Of a DNA stretch of 14,846 nt, positions 1 to 7,213 are shown piece after piece. The translations under genes were made by a program, and so were the position numbers. The DNA is from an uncultured Eubacteriales bacterium (GTDB lineage Bacteria; Bacillota; Clostridia; Oscillospirales; Oscillospiraceae): NCBI GenBank assembly GCA_900544945.1, contig UQXG01000043.1, forward strand, positions 1-14,846. Direction: 5' to 3'. Below the pieces are notes generated by a model. The model was given only the letters and a program-made list of their open reading frames with translations, did not search any database and was not told the DNA's origin. Each line of letters begins with the position of its first letter. Within the stretch, counting starts at the first letter, position 1.

Positions 1-2
1 AT

Positions 3-101
3 GTGGGCGTTCAGTACCATCCGGAATTCAAGAGCCGTCCCAACAAGCCCCATCCCCTGTTCCGCGGGTTTATTGCCGCTTCTCTGGGAGGTCGGAAATG
101 A
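3..101 (+). CDS. pyrG: CTP synthase, C-terminal end only (partial)
   Basis: The frame opened by GTG at position 3 runs into the window from its left edge and ends at TGA 99-101, giving 32 residues. They include QYHPEFKSRP followed by PHPLFRGFI, which matches the C-terminus of bacterial CTP synthase. The His and Glu of QYHPE belong to the class I glutamine amidotransferase triad. CTP synthase converts UTP to CTP using ATP and glutamine in the cytoplasm. The stop codon overlaps the purF start as ATGA (98-101), so the two genes are probably one transcript and translationally coupled. Only the tail is visible; the start, synthetase domain and nucleophilic Cys lie outside the window. The assignment rests on the distinctive C-terminal motif. 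Confidence 0.88.
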   Translation: MGVQYHPEFKSRPNKPHPLFRGFIAASLGGRK

Positions 102-1531
102 GTATTCATGAGGAATGCGGCGTTTTCGGCGTGTTCAGCCAGCAGCCGGCAGATCTGGCAAGCCTGACCTACTACGGTCTGTACGCCCTACAGCACCGGG
201 GTCAGGAAAGCTGCGGCATTGTGGTCAATGACGATGGGCTTTTCACCGCCCACCATGGCATTGGCCTTGTCAATGAGGTCTTCTCCCACCGGGAGCTGGA
301 AAGCTTCCCAAAGGGACAGATCGCCGTAGGCCATGTGCGCTACGGCACCACCGGCGGTGTAACCATGCGCAACTGCCAGCCTATCCAGGTCAATCACCTG
401 AAGGGCAAGCTGGCCATCGCCCACAACGGCAATTTGAGCAACGCTCTGACTCTGAGAAATTCTCTTGAACTGTCAGGAGCCATTTTCCACTCCACCTCGG
501 ACACGGAGACCATCGCCTATGTGATTACCCGGGAGCGGATAGCCGCTCCCTCCATCCAGGAGGCGGTTTATCGGGCCATGGCCAAACTGGAGGGAGCCTA
601 TTCTCTCGTGATGATGTCCTCCACCAAGCTTATCGCCGTCCGGGATCCCCACGGCTTCCGGCCGCTGTGCTACGGCAGAACTCCGGATGGCACCTATGTG
701 GTGGCCTCGGAAAGCTGCGCGCTGGCTGCGGTGGGCGCCAGCTTTGAGCGGGATCTGCTCCCCGGCGAGATCGTCACCATCGATAAAGACGGCCTCACCT
801 GCGACCGGCGGTGCTGCGGCACGGCTCCCCAGAAAACCTGCATTTTCGAGTATATTTACTTTGCCCGTCCGGATTCCACCATCGACGGGGTCAACGTCCA
901 CGCCGCCCGGGTCAATGCCGGACGGATTCTGGCGAAGGCCTATCCTGTGGAGGCTGACCTGGTCATCGGCGTGCCGGACTCCGGCCTGGATGCTGCCATC
1001 GGCTACGCCCGGGAGTCCGGGATTCCCTACGGCATCGGTCTGATAAAGAACAAGTATATCGGACGCACCTTCATTTCTCCCGGTCAGGATCACCGGGTAG
1101 ATCAGGTAAAAATCAAGCTCAGTCCCATCGAAAGCGAGCTTCGGGGCAAGCGGGTGGTTCTGGTGGACGACTCCATTGTCCGGGGCACTACCTGCGCCCG
1201 GATTGTGTCTCTGCTGCGAAGCGCGGGCGCAAAAGAAATCCACATGCGCATTTCCGCCCCTCCTTTCCTGCATCCCTGCTACTACGGAACGGACATCGAT
1301 TCCTGTGAAAATCTGATTGCCTGCCAGTACACCATCCCGGAAATTACCAAGATGATTGGCGTGGACTCCCTGGGATACCTGCCTCTGGAGAGCCTTCCGG
1401 AGCTGTGCGGCGGCCAGGGCTATTGCAGTGCCTGCTTCTCAGGCCAGTATCCCACCCATATTCCGGAGGATACCCGAAAGGATCAGTTTGAGCAAAAGCT
1501 TTCAGGCGGGAAAGGAAACAAAAAAGTATGA
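98..1531 (+). CDS. purF: Amidophosphoribosyltransferase (glutamine PRPP amidotransferase)
   Basis: This 477-residue protein catalyses the first committed step of purine synthesis: PRPP plus glutamine gives phosphoribosylamine. The N-terminal Ntn glutaminase domain starts MSIHEECGVFG. Cys7 should become the nucleophile after removal of a short six-residue propeptide, as in the Bacillus-type enzyme. The C-terminal phosphoribosyltransferase domain carries the PRPP loop VVLVDDSIVRGTT, with the Asp pair at 357-358. Cys248, Cys394, Cys443 and Cys446 fit the four ligands of the 4Fe-4S cluster in the B. subtilis-type subgroup, which predicts oxygen sensitivity. A GGGAGGT ribosome site at 86-92 supports the ATG at 98. 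The gene overlaps pyrG by 4 bp and carA by 4 bp. No purine-box leader or riboswitch can lie directly upstream, because that sequence is pyrG coding. Identity is very secure. Confidence 0.97.
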   Translation: MSIHEECGVFGVFSQQPADLASLTYYGLYALQHRGQESCGIVVNDDGLFTAHHGIGLVNEVFSHRELESFPKGQIAVGHVRYGTTGGVTMRNCQPIQVNHLKGKLAIAHNGNLSNALTLRNSLELSGAIFHSTSDTETIAYVITRERIAAPSIQEAVYRAMAKLEGAYSLVMMSSTKLIAVRDPHGFRPLCYGRTPDGTYVVASESCALAAVGASFERDLLPGEIVTIDKDGLTCDRRCCGTAPQKTCIFEYIYFARPDSTIDGVNVHAARVNAGRILAKAYPVEADLVIGVPDSGLDAAIGYARESGIPYGIGLIKNKYIGRTFISPGQDHRVDQVKIKLSPIESELRGKRVVLVDDSIVRGTTCARIVSLLRSAGAKEIHMRISAPPFLHPCYYGTDIDSCENLIACQYTIPEITKMIGVDSLGYLPLESLPELCGGQGYCSACFSGQYPTHIPEDTRKDQFEQKLSGGKGNKKV

Positions 1532-2622
1532 TTCGTCAGTGTGACAAAAAAATTGTATTGCAGGACGGCACGGAATTCTATGGCTACGGCTTTGGAGCCG
1601 CCGGAGACTGCACCGCGGAGATCGTTTTCAACACCTCCATGGTGGGTTATCAGGAAATTCTCTCCGATCCCTCCTATACCGGTCAGGCCATTGTCATGAC
1701 CTATCCCCTCATCGGCAACTATGGCATGTGCGAGGCGGACTATGAGTCCTGCCGTCCCACCGCCAGTGCCATGATTGTCCGGGAATATAACGACGAGCCC
1801 TCCAATTTCCGCTGTGTGGAGACCCTGGGGCAGGTCATGACCCGGTTCGGCATCATCGGCATTGCCGGTGTGGATACCCGGAAGCTTGCCATGCACATCC
1901 GGGATCAGGGCACCTGCCGGGTTCTGATTACCAGTGCCGACACCTCCACCATTGCGGCCACCGCCCATTTGCAGACGGTGAGTCTGCCCACCGACCAGGT
2001 CAGCCGGGTCAGCACCCCCAAGGCCTGGTTTTCTCCGGCAAAGGCGCCGAAATATCACGTTGCCGCCATTGACTGCGGCATGAAGCGGAACATTGTCCGC
2101 AAGCTCAACGACTGGGGCTGTGACGTAACTGTCCTGCCCTGGAACACCACTGCCCAGCAGGTGGAAGCCTTGTCCCCGGATGGAGTATTCCTCTCCAACG
2201 GCCCCGGAAACCCGGAGGATGTGCCCTGTGTGGCTCAGCTTGTCCGTCAGCTTCGGGGGAAATACCCCATTTTCGGCATCTGCCTGGGTCATCAGATTCT
2301 GGCACTTTCCTACGGCGCCCGCACCTATAAGCTGAAATTCGGCCATCGGGGCGGCAACCATCCGGTCAAAAATCTGCTCAGCGGCAAGGTAGAAATCACC
2401 TCCCAGAATCACTCCTATGCAGTGGATTTGGAAAGCCTTTCCCAAACGCCCTTGGAAGCCACCCATGTGAATCTGCTGGACGGCACGGTAGAAGGTCTTC
2501 GCTGTGAGGCCGATCACGCTTTCAGCGTTCAGTACCACCCGGAAAGCGCCCCGGGCCCCCAGGACAGCGACTATCTCTTCGGAGAATTCATCCGGATGAT
2601 GGAGGAAACCAGACATGCCTAA
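1528..2622 (+). CDS. carA: Carbamoyl-phosphate synthase small (glutaminase) subunit
   Basis: This 364-residue subunit releases ammonia from glutamine and channels it to CarB, making carbamoyl phosphate for pyrimidine and arginine synthesis. The N-terminal domain (about 1-150) carries the family signature FNTSMVGYQEILSDPSYTGQ. The C-terminal class I glutaminase domain has the nucleophile Cys252 in GICLGHQ and the His337/Glu339 pair in QYHPES. Length is typical for the family (about 360-380). The start ATG overlaps the purF stop as ATGA at 1528-1531; the upstream AAAGGAA (1511-1517) is a modest ribosome site, so coupling to purF is likely. The gene overlaps carB by 8 bp, consistent with a stoichiometric heterodimer. 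Whether the enzyme serves the pyrimidine or arginine branch cannot be read from the sequence, but linkage to pyrG favours pyrimidines. Confidence 0.97.
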   Translation: MIRQCDKKIVLQDGTEFYGYGFGAAGDCTAEIVFNTSMVGYQEILSDPSYTGQAIVMTYPLIGNYGMCEADYESCRPTASAMIVREYNDEPSNFRCVETLGQVMTRFGIIGIAGVDTRKLAMHIRDQGTCRVLITSADTSTIAATAHLQTVSLPTDQVSRVSTPKAWFSPAKAPKYHVAAIDCGMKRNIVRKLNDWGCDVTVLPWNTTAQQVEALSPDGVFLSNGPGNPEDVPCVAQLVRQLRGKYPIFGICLGHQILALSYGARTYKLKFGHRGGNHPVKNLLSGKVEITSQNHSYAVDLESLSQTPLEATHVNLLDGTVEGLRCEADHAFSVQYHPESAPGPQDSDYLFGEFIRMMEETRHA

Positions 2623-5600
2623 GCGGACAGACATTCATAAAATTCTGGTCATCGGCTCCGGCCCCATTGTCATCGGCCAGGCCGCGGAATTTGACTACGC
2701 AGGCACTCAGGCCTGCCTGGCACTGAAAGAAGAGGGCTACGAGGTGGTTCTGTGCAACTCCAACCCTGCCACCATTATGACCGACCCGGCCATTGCGGAC
2801 AAGGTCTATATGGAGCCTCTGACCCTGGAATATATCGCGAGAATTGTCCGGTACGAACGGCCGGATGCCATCATTCCCGGCATCGGCGGTCAGACCGGTC
2901 TGAACCTTGCCATGCAGCTGGAAAAGAAGGGCATTCTCCGGGAATGCCGGACGGAGCTGCTGGGTACTCCCAGCCGAAGCATCGAGCAGGCCGAGGATCG
3001 GGAGCTGTTCAAGGAGCTGTGTGAGCGCCTGGGCGAGCCGGTGCTCCCCTCTCAGATTGCCTGCTCCATGGACGAAGGCCTGAAGGCTGCCCAGGAAATC
3101 GGCTATCCCGTGGTTTTGCGCCCTGCCTTTACCCTGGGCGGTACCGGCGGCGGCTTTGCCGACAATGAGGAAGAGTTCCGGGAGATCATGAAAAATGCCC
3201 TGGTGCTCTCCCCTGTCCACCAGGTGCTGGTGGAGAAGAGCATCAAGGGCTACAAGGAAATCGAGTACGAGGTCATGCGGGATGCCAATGACACCGCCAT
3301 CGCCATCTGCAACATGGAGAACCTGGATCCTGTGGGCATTCACACCGGCGACTCCATCGTGGTCTGCCCTTCCCAGACCCTGACCAACAAGGAATACCAC
3401 ATGCTCCGGGATTCTGCCCTGAAGCTCATCCGGGCTCTTGGCATTCAGGGCGGCTGCAACGTCCAGTTTGCGTTGGATCCCAATTCCTTCCAGTATTACC
3501 TCATCGAGGTAAACCCCCGGGTTTCCCGGAGTTCCGCTCTGGCTTCCAAGGCCTCCGGCTACCCAATCGCCCGGGTCTCCGCGAAGATCTGCGTGGGCAT
3601 GACCTTGGACGAGATTCGTCTTGCCAACACCTGCGCCGCCTTTGAGCCGGCTCTTGACTATGTGGTCACTAAAATGCCCCGGTTCCCCTTCGACAAGTTC
3701 TCCGACGCCAACAACCGTCTGGGCACCCAGATGAAGGCCACCGGCGAGACCATGAGCGTGGGCCGCACCTTTGAAGAGAGCCTTCTCAAGGGCATCCGCT
3801 CCCTGGAAATCGGCATTATGCACCTGCATATGAAGAAGTTCGACGACTGGGACAAAGACGCTCTCATGGCCTACATTCCCATCGGCACCGACGACCGGAT
3901 CTACGCCATCGCTCAGCTGCTCCGGCTGGGAGCCGGGGTGGACGAAATGGCGCAGGCTACCGGCATTGACCGGTTCTTCCTAAGGAAGCTGCGGAACATC
4001 ATTCAGATGGAAGCCTTCCTGAAAGACCACGTTTCCGATTCCGCCGCTCTCTTTGCGGCGAAGAAAATGGGCTTTTCCGATGCCGCCGTTGCCAAGCTCT
4101 GGGGCGTTTCTCCCCGGAAAATCTACGAAATTCGCAAGGAGAAGAACATTTTCCCGGGTTACCGGATGATCGACTCCTGCGCCGCTGAGTTTGACAGCTA
4201 TATTCCCTATTTCTACTCCACCTACGAGTCGGAAAACGAATCCATCGTGGCTCCCCGGAAGAAGGTCATCGTTCTGGGCTCCGGCCCCATCCGCATCGGC
4301 CAGGGTGTGGAATTCGACTACTCCACCGTCCACGCGGTGAAGACCATCCGGGAAGCAGGCTACGAGGCCATCATCATCAACAACAACCCGGAAACCGTCT
4401 CCACGGACTACACCACCGCGGATAAGCTCTATTTTGAGCCCCTGACCGCCGAGGATGTGATGAATATCGTGGCATTGGAGCAGCCCGACGGCGTAATTGC
4501 CTCCCTGGGCGGTCAGACCGCCGTGAATCTGGCTCAGCCCCTGACCGACCTGGGCGTGAACATCATCGGCACCGACTGCGCCGCCATTGAGAAGGCGGAA
4601 AATCGGGATGCCTTTGAAAAGCTGCTGCTGGAACTGGATATTCCCCAGCCTACGGGCAAAGCCGTCACCCGGATTGAAGACGGGGTCGCCGCGGCCAAGG
4701 CCATCGGCTATCCCGTGCTGGTGCGCCCCAGCTTCGTTCTGGGCGGTCGGGCCATGCAGATTGTCTCCGGTGAGGCGCAGCTGCGCCACTATCTGCAAAC
4801 CGCAGTGGAAATCGACGCGGACAAGCCGGTGCTGGTGGATAAGTATATCCGGGGCAAGGAAGTGGAAATTGACGCCATCTGCGACGGGGAGCAGGTCTTT
4901 GTTCCCGGCATTATGGAGCTGGTGGAGCGCACCGGCGTTCATTCCGGCGACTCCATTTCCGTCTATCCCCCCTTCTCCATTTCCAATAAGGTCAAGGGCA
5001 TTATCCTGCAATATGCCAGAAAGCTGGGCCCGGCCATCGGAATCAAGGGACTGTTCAACATCCAGTTTATCGTTGACCCCCAGGAAAATGTGTATATCAT
5101 TGAGGTCAACCCCCGTTCCTCCCGGACGGTGCCCTTCCTGAGTAAGGCCACAGGCTACCCTCTGGCGGATATTGCCACCCTGGTTGCCCTGGGGCACAGC
5201 CTCCACGATCAGGGCATTGACCTGCTGTATCCGGATGAGAAGAAACGTTACTACGCCAAGGCACCTGCCTTCTCCTTCTCCAAGCTCCGTGGTCTGGACG
5301 CTTATCTGTCCCCGGAGATGAAGTCCACCGGCGAGGCCATCGGCTACGACAATTCCATTACCCGGGCACTGTACAAGGCGCTTCAGGCCTCCGGCGTGAA
5401 GCTGCTGAATTACGGTACCGTCTTTGCCACCATTTCCGATGAGGACAAGCCGGAGGCACTGCCGCTGATTCGCCGGTTCTATCAGCTGGGCTTTAACATC
5501 GAAGCCACTCCGGGCACGGCTTTGTATCTTCGGGAGGCGGGCATCAAGACCCGCAGCCGGATCAAGGTGGACGACGGCTCCACGGAGATTCTGGACGACA

Positions 5601-5794
5601 TCCGTTCCGGCTTTGTGTCCTACGTCATCAACACCATGGATGTGCGCAGCGAGGATGCCCACACCGGTTCCAGTCAGATTCGCCGGTGCGCCGTAGAAAA
5701 CGGCGTGACCATCCTCACCTCTCTGGACACCGTCCGGGTGCTCCTGGACGTGCTGGAAGAGATCACACTGGGGATTGCTACGATTAACGATTAA
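2615..5794 (+). CDS. carB: Carbamoyl-phosphate synthase large (synthetase) subunit
   Basis: This 1059-residue subunit makes carbamoyl phosphate from bicarbonate, ammonia and two ATP. Its two homologous halves are clear: the first opens with ILVIGSGPIVIGQAAEFDYAG near residue 10 and the second with VIVLGSGPIRIGQGVEFDYS near residue 550. Each continues into an ATP-grasp domain ending in the IEVNPR motif. Between them lies the oligomerisation segment (about 400-545). The last 130 residues or so form an MGS-like allosteric domain. Length is close to B. subtilis and E. coli homologues (about 1070). GGAGG at 2601-2605 supports the ATG at 2615 inside the end of carA. No frameshift or loss of core motifs was seen. 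This is the last gene of the operon; a large hairpin follows within 11 bp of the stop. Confidence 0.97.
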   Translation: MPKRTDIHKILVIGSGPIVIGQAAEFDYAGTQACLALKEEGYEVVLCNSNPATIMTDPAIADKVYMEPLTLEYIARIVRYERPDAIIPGIGGQTGLNLAMQLEKKGILRECRTELLGTPSRSIEQAEDRELFKELCERLGEPVLPSQIACSMDEGLKAAQEIGYPVVLRPAFTLGGTGGGFADNEEEFREIMKNALVLSPVHQVLVEKSIKGYKEIEYEVMRDANDTAIAICNMENLDPVGIHTGDSIVVCPSQTLTNKEYHMLRDSALKLIRALGIQGGCNVQFALDPNSFQYYLIEVNPRVSRSSALASKASGYPIARVSAKICVGMTLDEIRLANTCAAFEPALDYVVTKMPRFPFDKFSDANNRLGTQMKATGETMSVGRTFEESLLKGIRSLEIGIMHLHMKKFDDWDKDALMAYIPIGTDDRIYAIAQLLRLGAGVDEMAQATGIDRFFLRKLRNIIQMEAFLKDHVSDSAALFAAKKMGFSDAAVAKLWGVSPRKIYEIRKEKNIFPGYRMIDSCAAEFDSYIPYFYSTYESENESIVAPRKKVIVLGSGPIRIGQGVEFDYSTVHAVKTIREAGYEAIIINNNPETVSTDYTTADKLYFEPLTAEDVMNIVALEQPDGVIASLGGQTAVNLAQPLTDLGVNIIGTDCAAIEKAENRDAFEKLLLELDIPQPTGKAVTRIEDGVAAAKAIGYPVLVRPSFVLGGRAMQIVSGEAQLRHYLQTAVEIDADKPVLVDKYIRGKEVEIDAICDGEQVFVPGIMELVERTGVHSGDSISVYPPFSISNKVKGIILQYARKLGPAIGIKGLFNIQFIVDPQENVYIIEVNPRSSRTVPFLSKATGYPLADIATLVALGHSLHDQGIDLLYPDEKKRYYAKAPAFSFSKLRGLDAYLSPEMKSTGEAIGYDNSITRALYKALQASGVKLLNYGTVFATISDEDKPEALPLIRRFYQLGFNIEATPGTALYLREAGIKTRSRIKVDDGSTEILDDIRSGFVSYVINTMDVRSEDAHTGSSQIRRCAVENGVTILTSLDTVRVLLDVLEEITLGIATIND

Positions 5795-5804
5795 AAAATT
5801 GCGT

Positions 5805-5838
5805 AATAGTGCCCTGGACGAAAGTCCAGGGCACTATT
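5805..5838. terminator. 15-bp perfect hairpin after carB, possible bidirectional terminator
   Basis: The arms at 5805-5819 and 5824-5838 are perfectly complementary (15 bp) around a GAAA tetraloop (5820-5823). It starts 11 bp after the carB stop, the expected position for the operon terminator. On the + strand no run of T follows (GCTTATATC). On the - strand six T residues follow (complement of 5793-5798), so by the usual U-tract rule it would end leftward transcription better than carB transcription. It may work both ways, or mainly stabilise the carB mRNA 3' end. Confidence 0.7.
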
Positions 5839-5910
5839 GCTTATATCAAGGTACTTTTTCAAAATGCTATGTCACTACAAACCAATGTATAGACTGGTGT
5901 GGCAATTCAT

Positions 5911-5957
5911 TCATCAGGCCTTCCCCTGGGAGGGGAAGGTGCCCGGAGGGCGGATGA
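5911..5957. repeat. REP-like multi-stem palindromic repeat
   Basis: A GC-rich hairpin CCTTCCCC/GGGGAAGG (arms 5919-5927 and 5931-5939 if extended to 9 bp) is followed at once by a small GCCC/GGGC hairpin (5941-5951). Both are enclosed by TCATC (5911-5915) pairing with GATGA (5953-5957). The closed two-hairpin layout is that of intergenic REP-like repeats. Only one copy is present, so repetition across the genome is inferred, not shown. Confidence 0.55.
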
Positions 5958-6037
5958 GGTCGAATCTAATCTAAAACAAAGTGTTGACCATATACTCTAA
6001 CACTCACTAAAGCTTTCGGTGCTGGTTCCTCCGGAGG

Positions 6038-6065
6038 CAATTTTCTTGTCCCGGCAAGAAAATTG
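6038..6065. repeat. 11-bp perfect hairpin, AT-rich
   Basis: CAATTTTCTTG (6038-6048) and CAAGAAAATTG (6055-6065) are perfect inverted arms around a six-base TCCCGG loop. The palindrome CCTCCGGAGG (6028-6037) directly precedes it. No T run follows on either strand, so it is not called a terminator. It may belong to the same structured region as the foldback that starts 15 bp later. Confidence 0.6.
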
Positions 6066-6080
6066 ATAAGTAAGCGGGCT

Positions 6081-6246
6081 TAAGTAACCGATGATGAAAT
6101 CGGCAAGAGCTAACGGCGAGAGATTTTGTCACGAATGAAAGTTTGAAAAGCGCCGGAATACTGTATGTATTTCAAGCTTTTCAAACTGCACAGTCGGGGC
6201 AAAAGATCCGCTGATAGCCGCAGACGATTTCATCATCGGTTACTTA
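6081..6246. repeat. 166-bp foldback (MITE-like) element or structured RNA
   Basis: The terminal arms 6081-6102 and 6225-6246 are perfect 22-bp inverted repeats beginning TAAGTAACCG. A second perfect pair, GTTTGAAAAGC (6141-6151) with GCTTTTCAAAC (6176-6186), sits in the middle and encloses a small GAATAC/GTATTTC hairpin. The two 38-base stretches between outer and inner arms are equal in length and still recognisably complementary (for example GCTA, GCG and TTTTG blocks), so the whole element folds into one long imperfect hairpin. Both ends are TA, which would suit a mariner-type target duplication, but TA is too short to prove insertion. No coding capacity. Alternatives are a noncoding RNA or a degraded transposon remnant. 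Confidence 0.55.
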
Positions 6247-6277
6247 GGGGGCGCTGCCGAAAAGCCGCCCCCTTAAG
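6243..6277. repeat. GC-rich hairpin overlapping the foldback's right end
   Basis: GGGGGCG (6247-6253) pairs with CGCCCCC (6266-6272), and CTTA (6243-6246) pairs with TTAAG (6273-6277) with one bulged base. The loop holds an AAAA run. The CTTA is also the tip of the right arm of the 166-bp foldback, so the two structures compete. No T run follows on either strand. Confidence 0.5.
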
Positions 6278-6361
6278 AATCCCCCGGCCGCATCGCCGGA
6301 AGTGCGTCAGGATGTCTTGGGTTGCTATTAGGGCGTGTGTCGGAAATATGTGGGTAGAATG

Positions 6362-6379
6362 AAGGGCTTTTATGCCCTT
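6362..6379 (-). terminator. Probable terminator of the GyrI-like gene
   Basis: AAGGGC (6362-6367) and GCCCTT (6374-6379) form a 6-bp hairpin with a TTTTAT loop, overlapping the last base of the - strand stop codon. The - strand downstream sequence is only loosely T-rich (TTCATTCT), so termination would be weak. The larger hairpin at 5805-5838, with a better - strand T tract, could act as backup. Confidence 0.45.
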
Positions 6380-7014
6380 TAGGCTTTCTTAATGGGATGG
6401 CGAATGACGGTTTTCCGCTTCTCCGGGGCGGTCTTTTGGGGGTCTGACAGATAGATTTCGTGGTGAAGCCGTCCTTCGCTGAAATCGTTGACATAGCCAT
6501 TGGCTTCCAGGAAAGCGTCCATGGCGGCAACGGCAGCCGGCTCCTCATCGTAAGAACCCACATGGAGCATCTGTACGCACAGCCCCTCTTCTACGGTTAA
6601 AAATTCCGCACAGGAGCAGTTCATCTTCTTCTTTTTTGCCGCCGTTTCCACCGCCCAGTCAAAATCCGCGCGTGTCACAAAATCCGGCAGACGGAGGATG
6701 GAAATCCAGGAAAATCCCGCCTTATTTCCATAATCCACGCCACCGTCAACACCGTCCTGCCACCAGAAGCCCTCCAGAGGCGGCACGACGTATTCGAAAA
6801 AGCCGGGGATTTTGTAGTCCGTTCTATAGCTCATTTTCAGGGTGTAGGCCACGGCATACAGAACACCGATGGCCTGCTGGTAGGCTCCCCCTTCCTCATT
6901 GGGGTCGCCCTGACCCCGGACGGCAATGTAATTGGCGGCGGGCAAGATTACGATCTCCGGCTTGCCCTTTGGCTGATAGAATTCCTTGTATTCCTTCTTG
7001 AAATCAAAGGCCAT
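6379..7014 (-). CDS. GyrI-like small-molecule-binding-domain protein (COG4832 type)
   Basis: This 211-residue cytoplasmic protein begins MAFDFKKEYKEFYQPKGKPE and contains NYIAVRGQGDPNEEGG, FFEYVVPPLEGFWWQ, RLPDFVTRADFDWAVE and HHEIYLSDPQKTAPEK. I recognise these as the conserved blocks of a GyrI-like (SOUL/AraC effector-binding fold) family common in Firmicutes. Members are thought to bind small hydrophobic ligands, but no specific reaction is established. There is no DNA-binding domain, so it is not an AraC or MerR regulator. An in-frame ATG 69 bp upstream exists, but GGAGG (7022-7026 complement) lies correctly before the ATG at 7014 and the promoter -10 would fall inside the longer frame. 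It is monocistronic. The family call is firm; the function is unknown. Confidence 0.85.
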   Translation of the reverse strand: MAFDFKKEYKEFYQPKGKPEIVILPAANYIAVRGQGDPNEEGGAYQQAIGVLYAVAYTLKMSYRTDYKIPGFFEYVVPPLEGFWWQDGVDGGVDYGNKAGFSWISILRLPDFVTRADFDWAVETAAKKKKMNCSCAEFLTVEEGLCVQMLHVGSYDEEPAAVAAMDAFLEANGYVNDFSEGRLHHEIYLSDPQKTAPEKRKTVIRHPIKKA

Positions 7015-7054
7015 CCTTTTTCCTCCAATCATATTCGACGATTTGTTCGGCTTC

Positions 7055-7083
7055 ATTCTACCATAGATCATCCTAAAAAGCAA
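7055..7083 (-). promoter_or_regulatory. Sigma-A-type promoter for the GyrI-like gene
   Basis: On the - strand, TTGCTT (7078-7083) lies 17 bp before TAGAAT (7055-7060), with a TGG extended -10 just upstream. The predicted start near 7048 leaves a leader of about 34 bases that includes the GGAGG ribosome site. This placement also rules out the longer reading frame starting at 7083. Confidence 0.75.
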
Positions 7084-7089
7084 GTGCGA

Positions 7090-7110
7090 CCCCGGCGAAT
7101 TTCGCCGGGG
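7090..7110. terminator. GC-rich hairpin between pyk and the GyrI-like promoter
   Basis: CCCCGGCG (7090-7097) pairs with CGCCGGGG (7103-7110), and the inner AA/TT can extend the stem. It lies just upstream of the GyrI-like promoter -35 and could insulate that promoter from pyk transcription. Neither side has a clean T run; the best is CTTGCTTTTT on the - strand, seven bases after the stem. Confidence 0.5.
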
Positions 7111-7129
7111 CCGCGTTCTTATTCATACT

Positions 7130-7202
7130 ATTTCTTAATAAAATGATTTCATCATTTTATTCTGCCGTTTTACGGCAGACCGCCTGGGCGGCGGTAAGAA
7201 AT
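7130..7202. repeat. Compact four-way-junction repeat, copy A
   Basis: ATTTCTTA (7130-7137) pairs with TAAGAAAT (7195-7202) as an 8-bp closing stem. Inside are three back-to-back hairpins: ATAAAATGAT/ATCATTTTAT (7138-7160), CTGCCG/CGGCAG (7162-7178) and CCGCC/GGCGG (7180-7194). Only two bases (7161 and 7179) are left unpaired at the junction, giving a cloverleaf-like fold. There is no tRNA anticodon or T-loop signature. Copy B lies 11 bp away in the opposite orientation. Confidence 0.6.
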
Positions 7203-7213
7203 GTATTGACTTC

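Larger units (their letters stand above)
5795..6378. other. 584-bp gene-free, hairpin-rich spacer between carB and the GyrI-like gene
   Basis: No convincing open reading frame lies here; the short frames lack ribosome sites and recognisable protein sequence. The stretch contains, in order, the post-carB hairpin (5805-5838), a REP-like multi-stem repeat (5911-5957), a 10-bp palindrome CCTCCGGAGG (6028-6037), an 11-bp hairpin (6038-6065), a 166-bp foldback (6081-6246), a GC-rich hairpin (6243-6277) and a short CCGGC/GCCGG hairpin (6284-6299). It ends with the terminator of the - strand gene. A TTGACC at 5984-5989 has no good -10 partner, so no promoter is called. Confidence 0.75.

Noticed and set aside
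1483..3829. Long antisense frames (383 and 413 codons) opposite carA and the start of carB
   Set aside because: Shadow frames; the sense proteins are complete and unmistakable, and the antisense products are low-complexity Gly/His-rich sequence.
3980..5662. 560-codon open frame antisense to carB
   Set aside because: It lies wholly opposite carB, has no ribosome site or recognisable motif, and is explained by the codon bias of the GC-rich sense gene.
5984..6012. TTGACC as a -35 box for a transcript across the foldback region
   Set aside because: No acceptable -10 box occurs 16-18 bp downstream; the only TATACT lies too close.
7130..7202. Cloverleaf-like fold read as a tRNA or tRNA-like gene
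   Set aside because: No anticodon loop, T-loop consensus or acceptor/CCA pattern, and stem lengths do not fit a tRNA.
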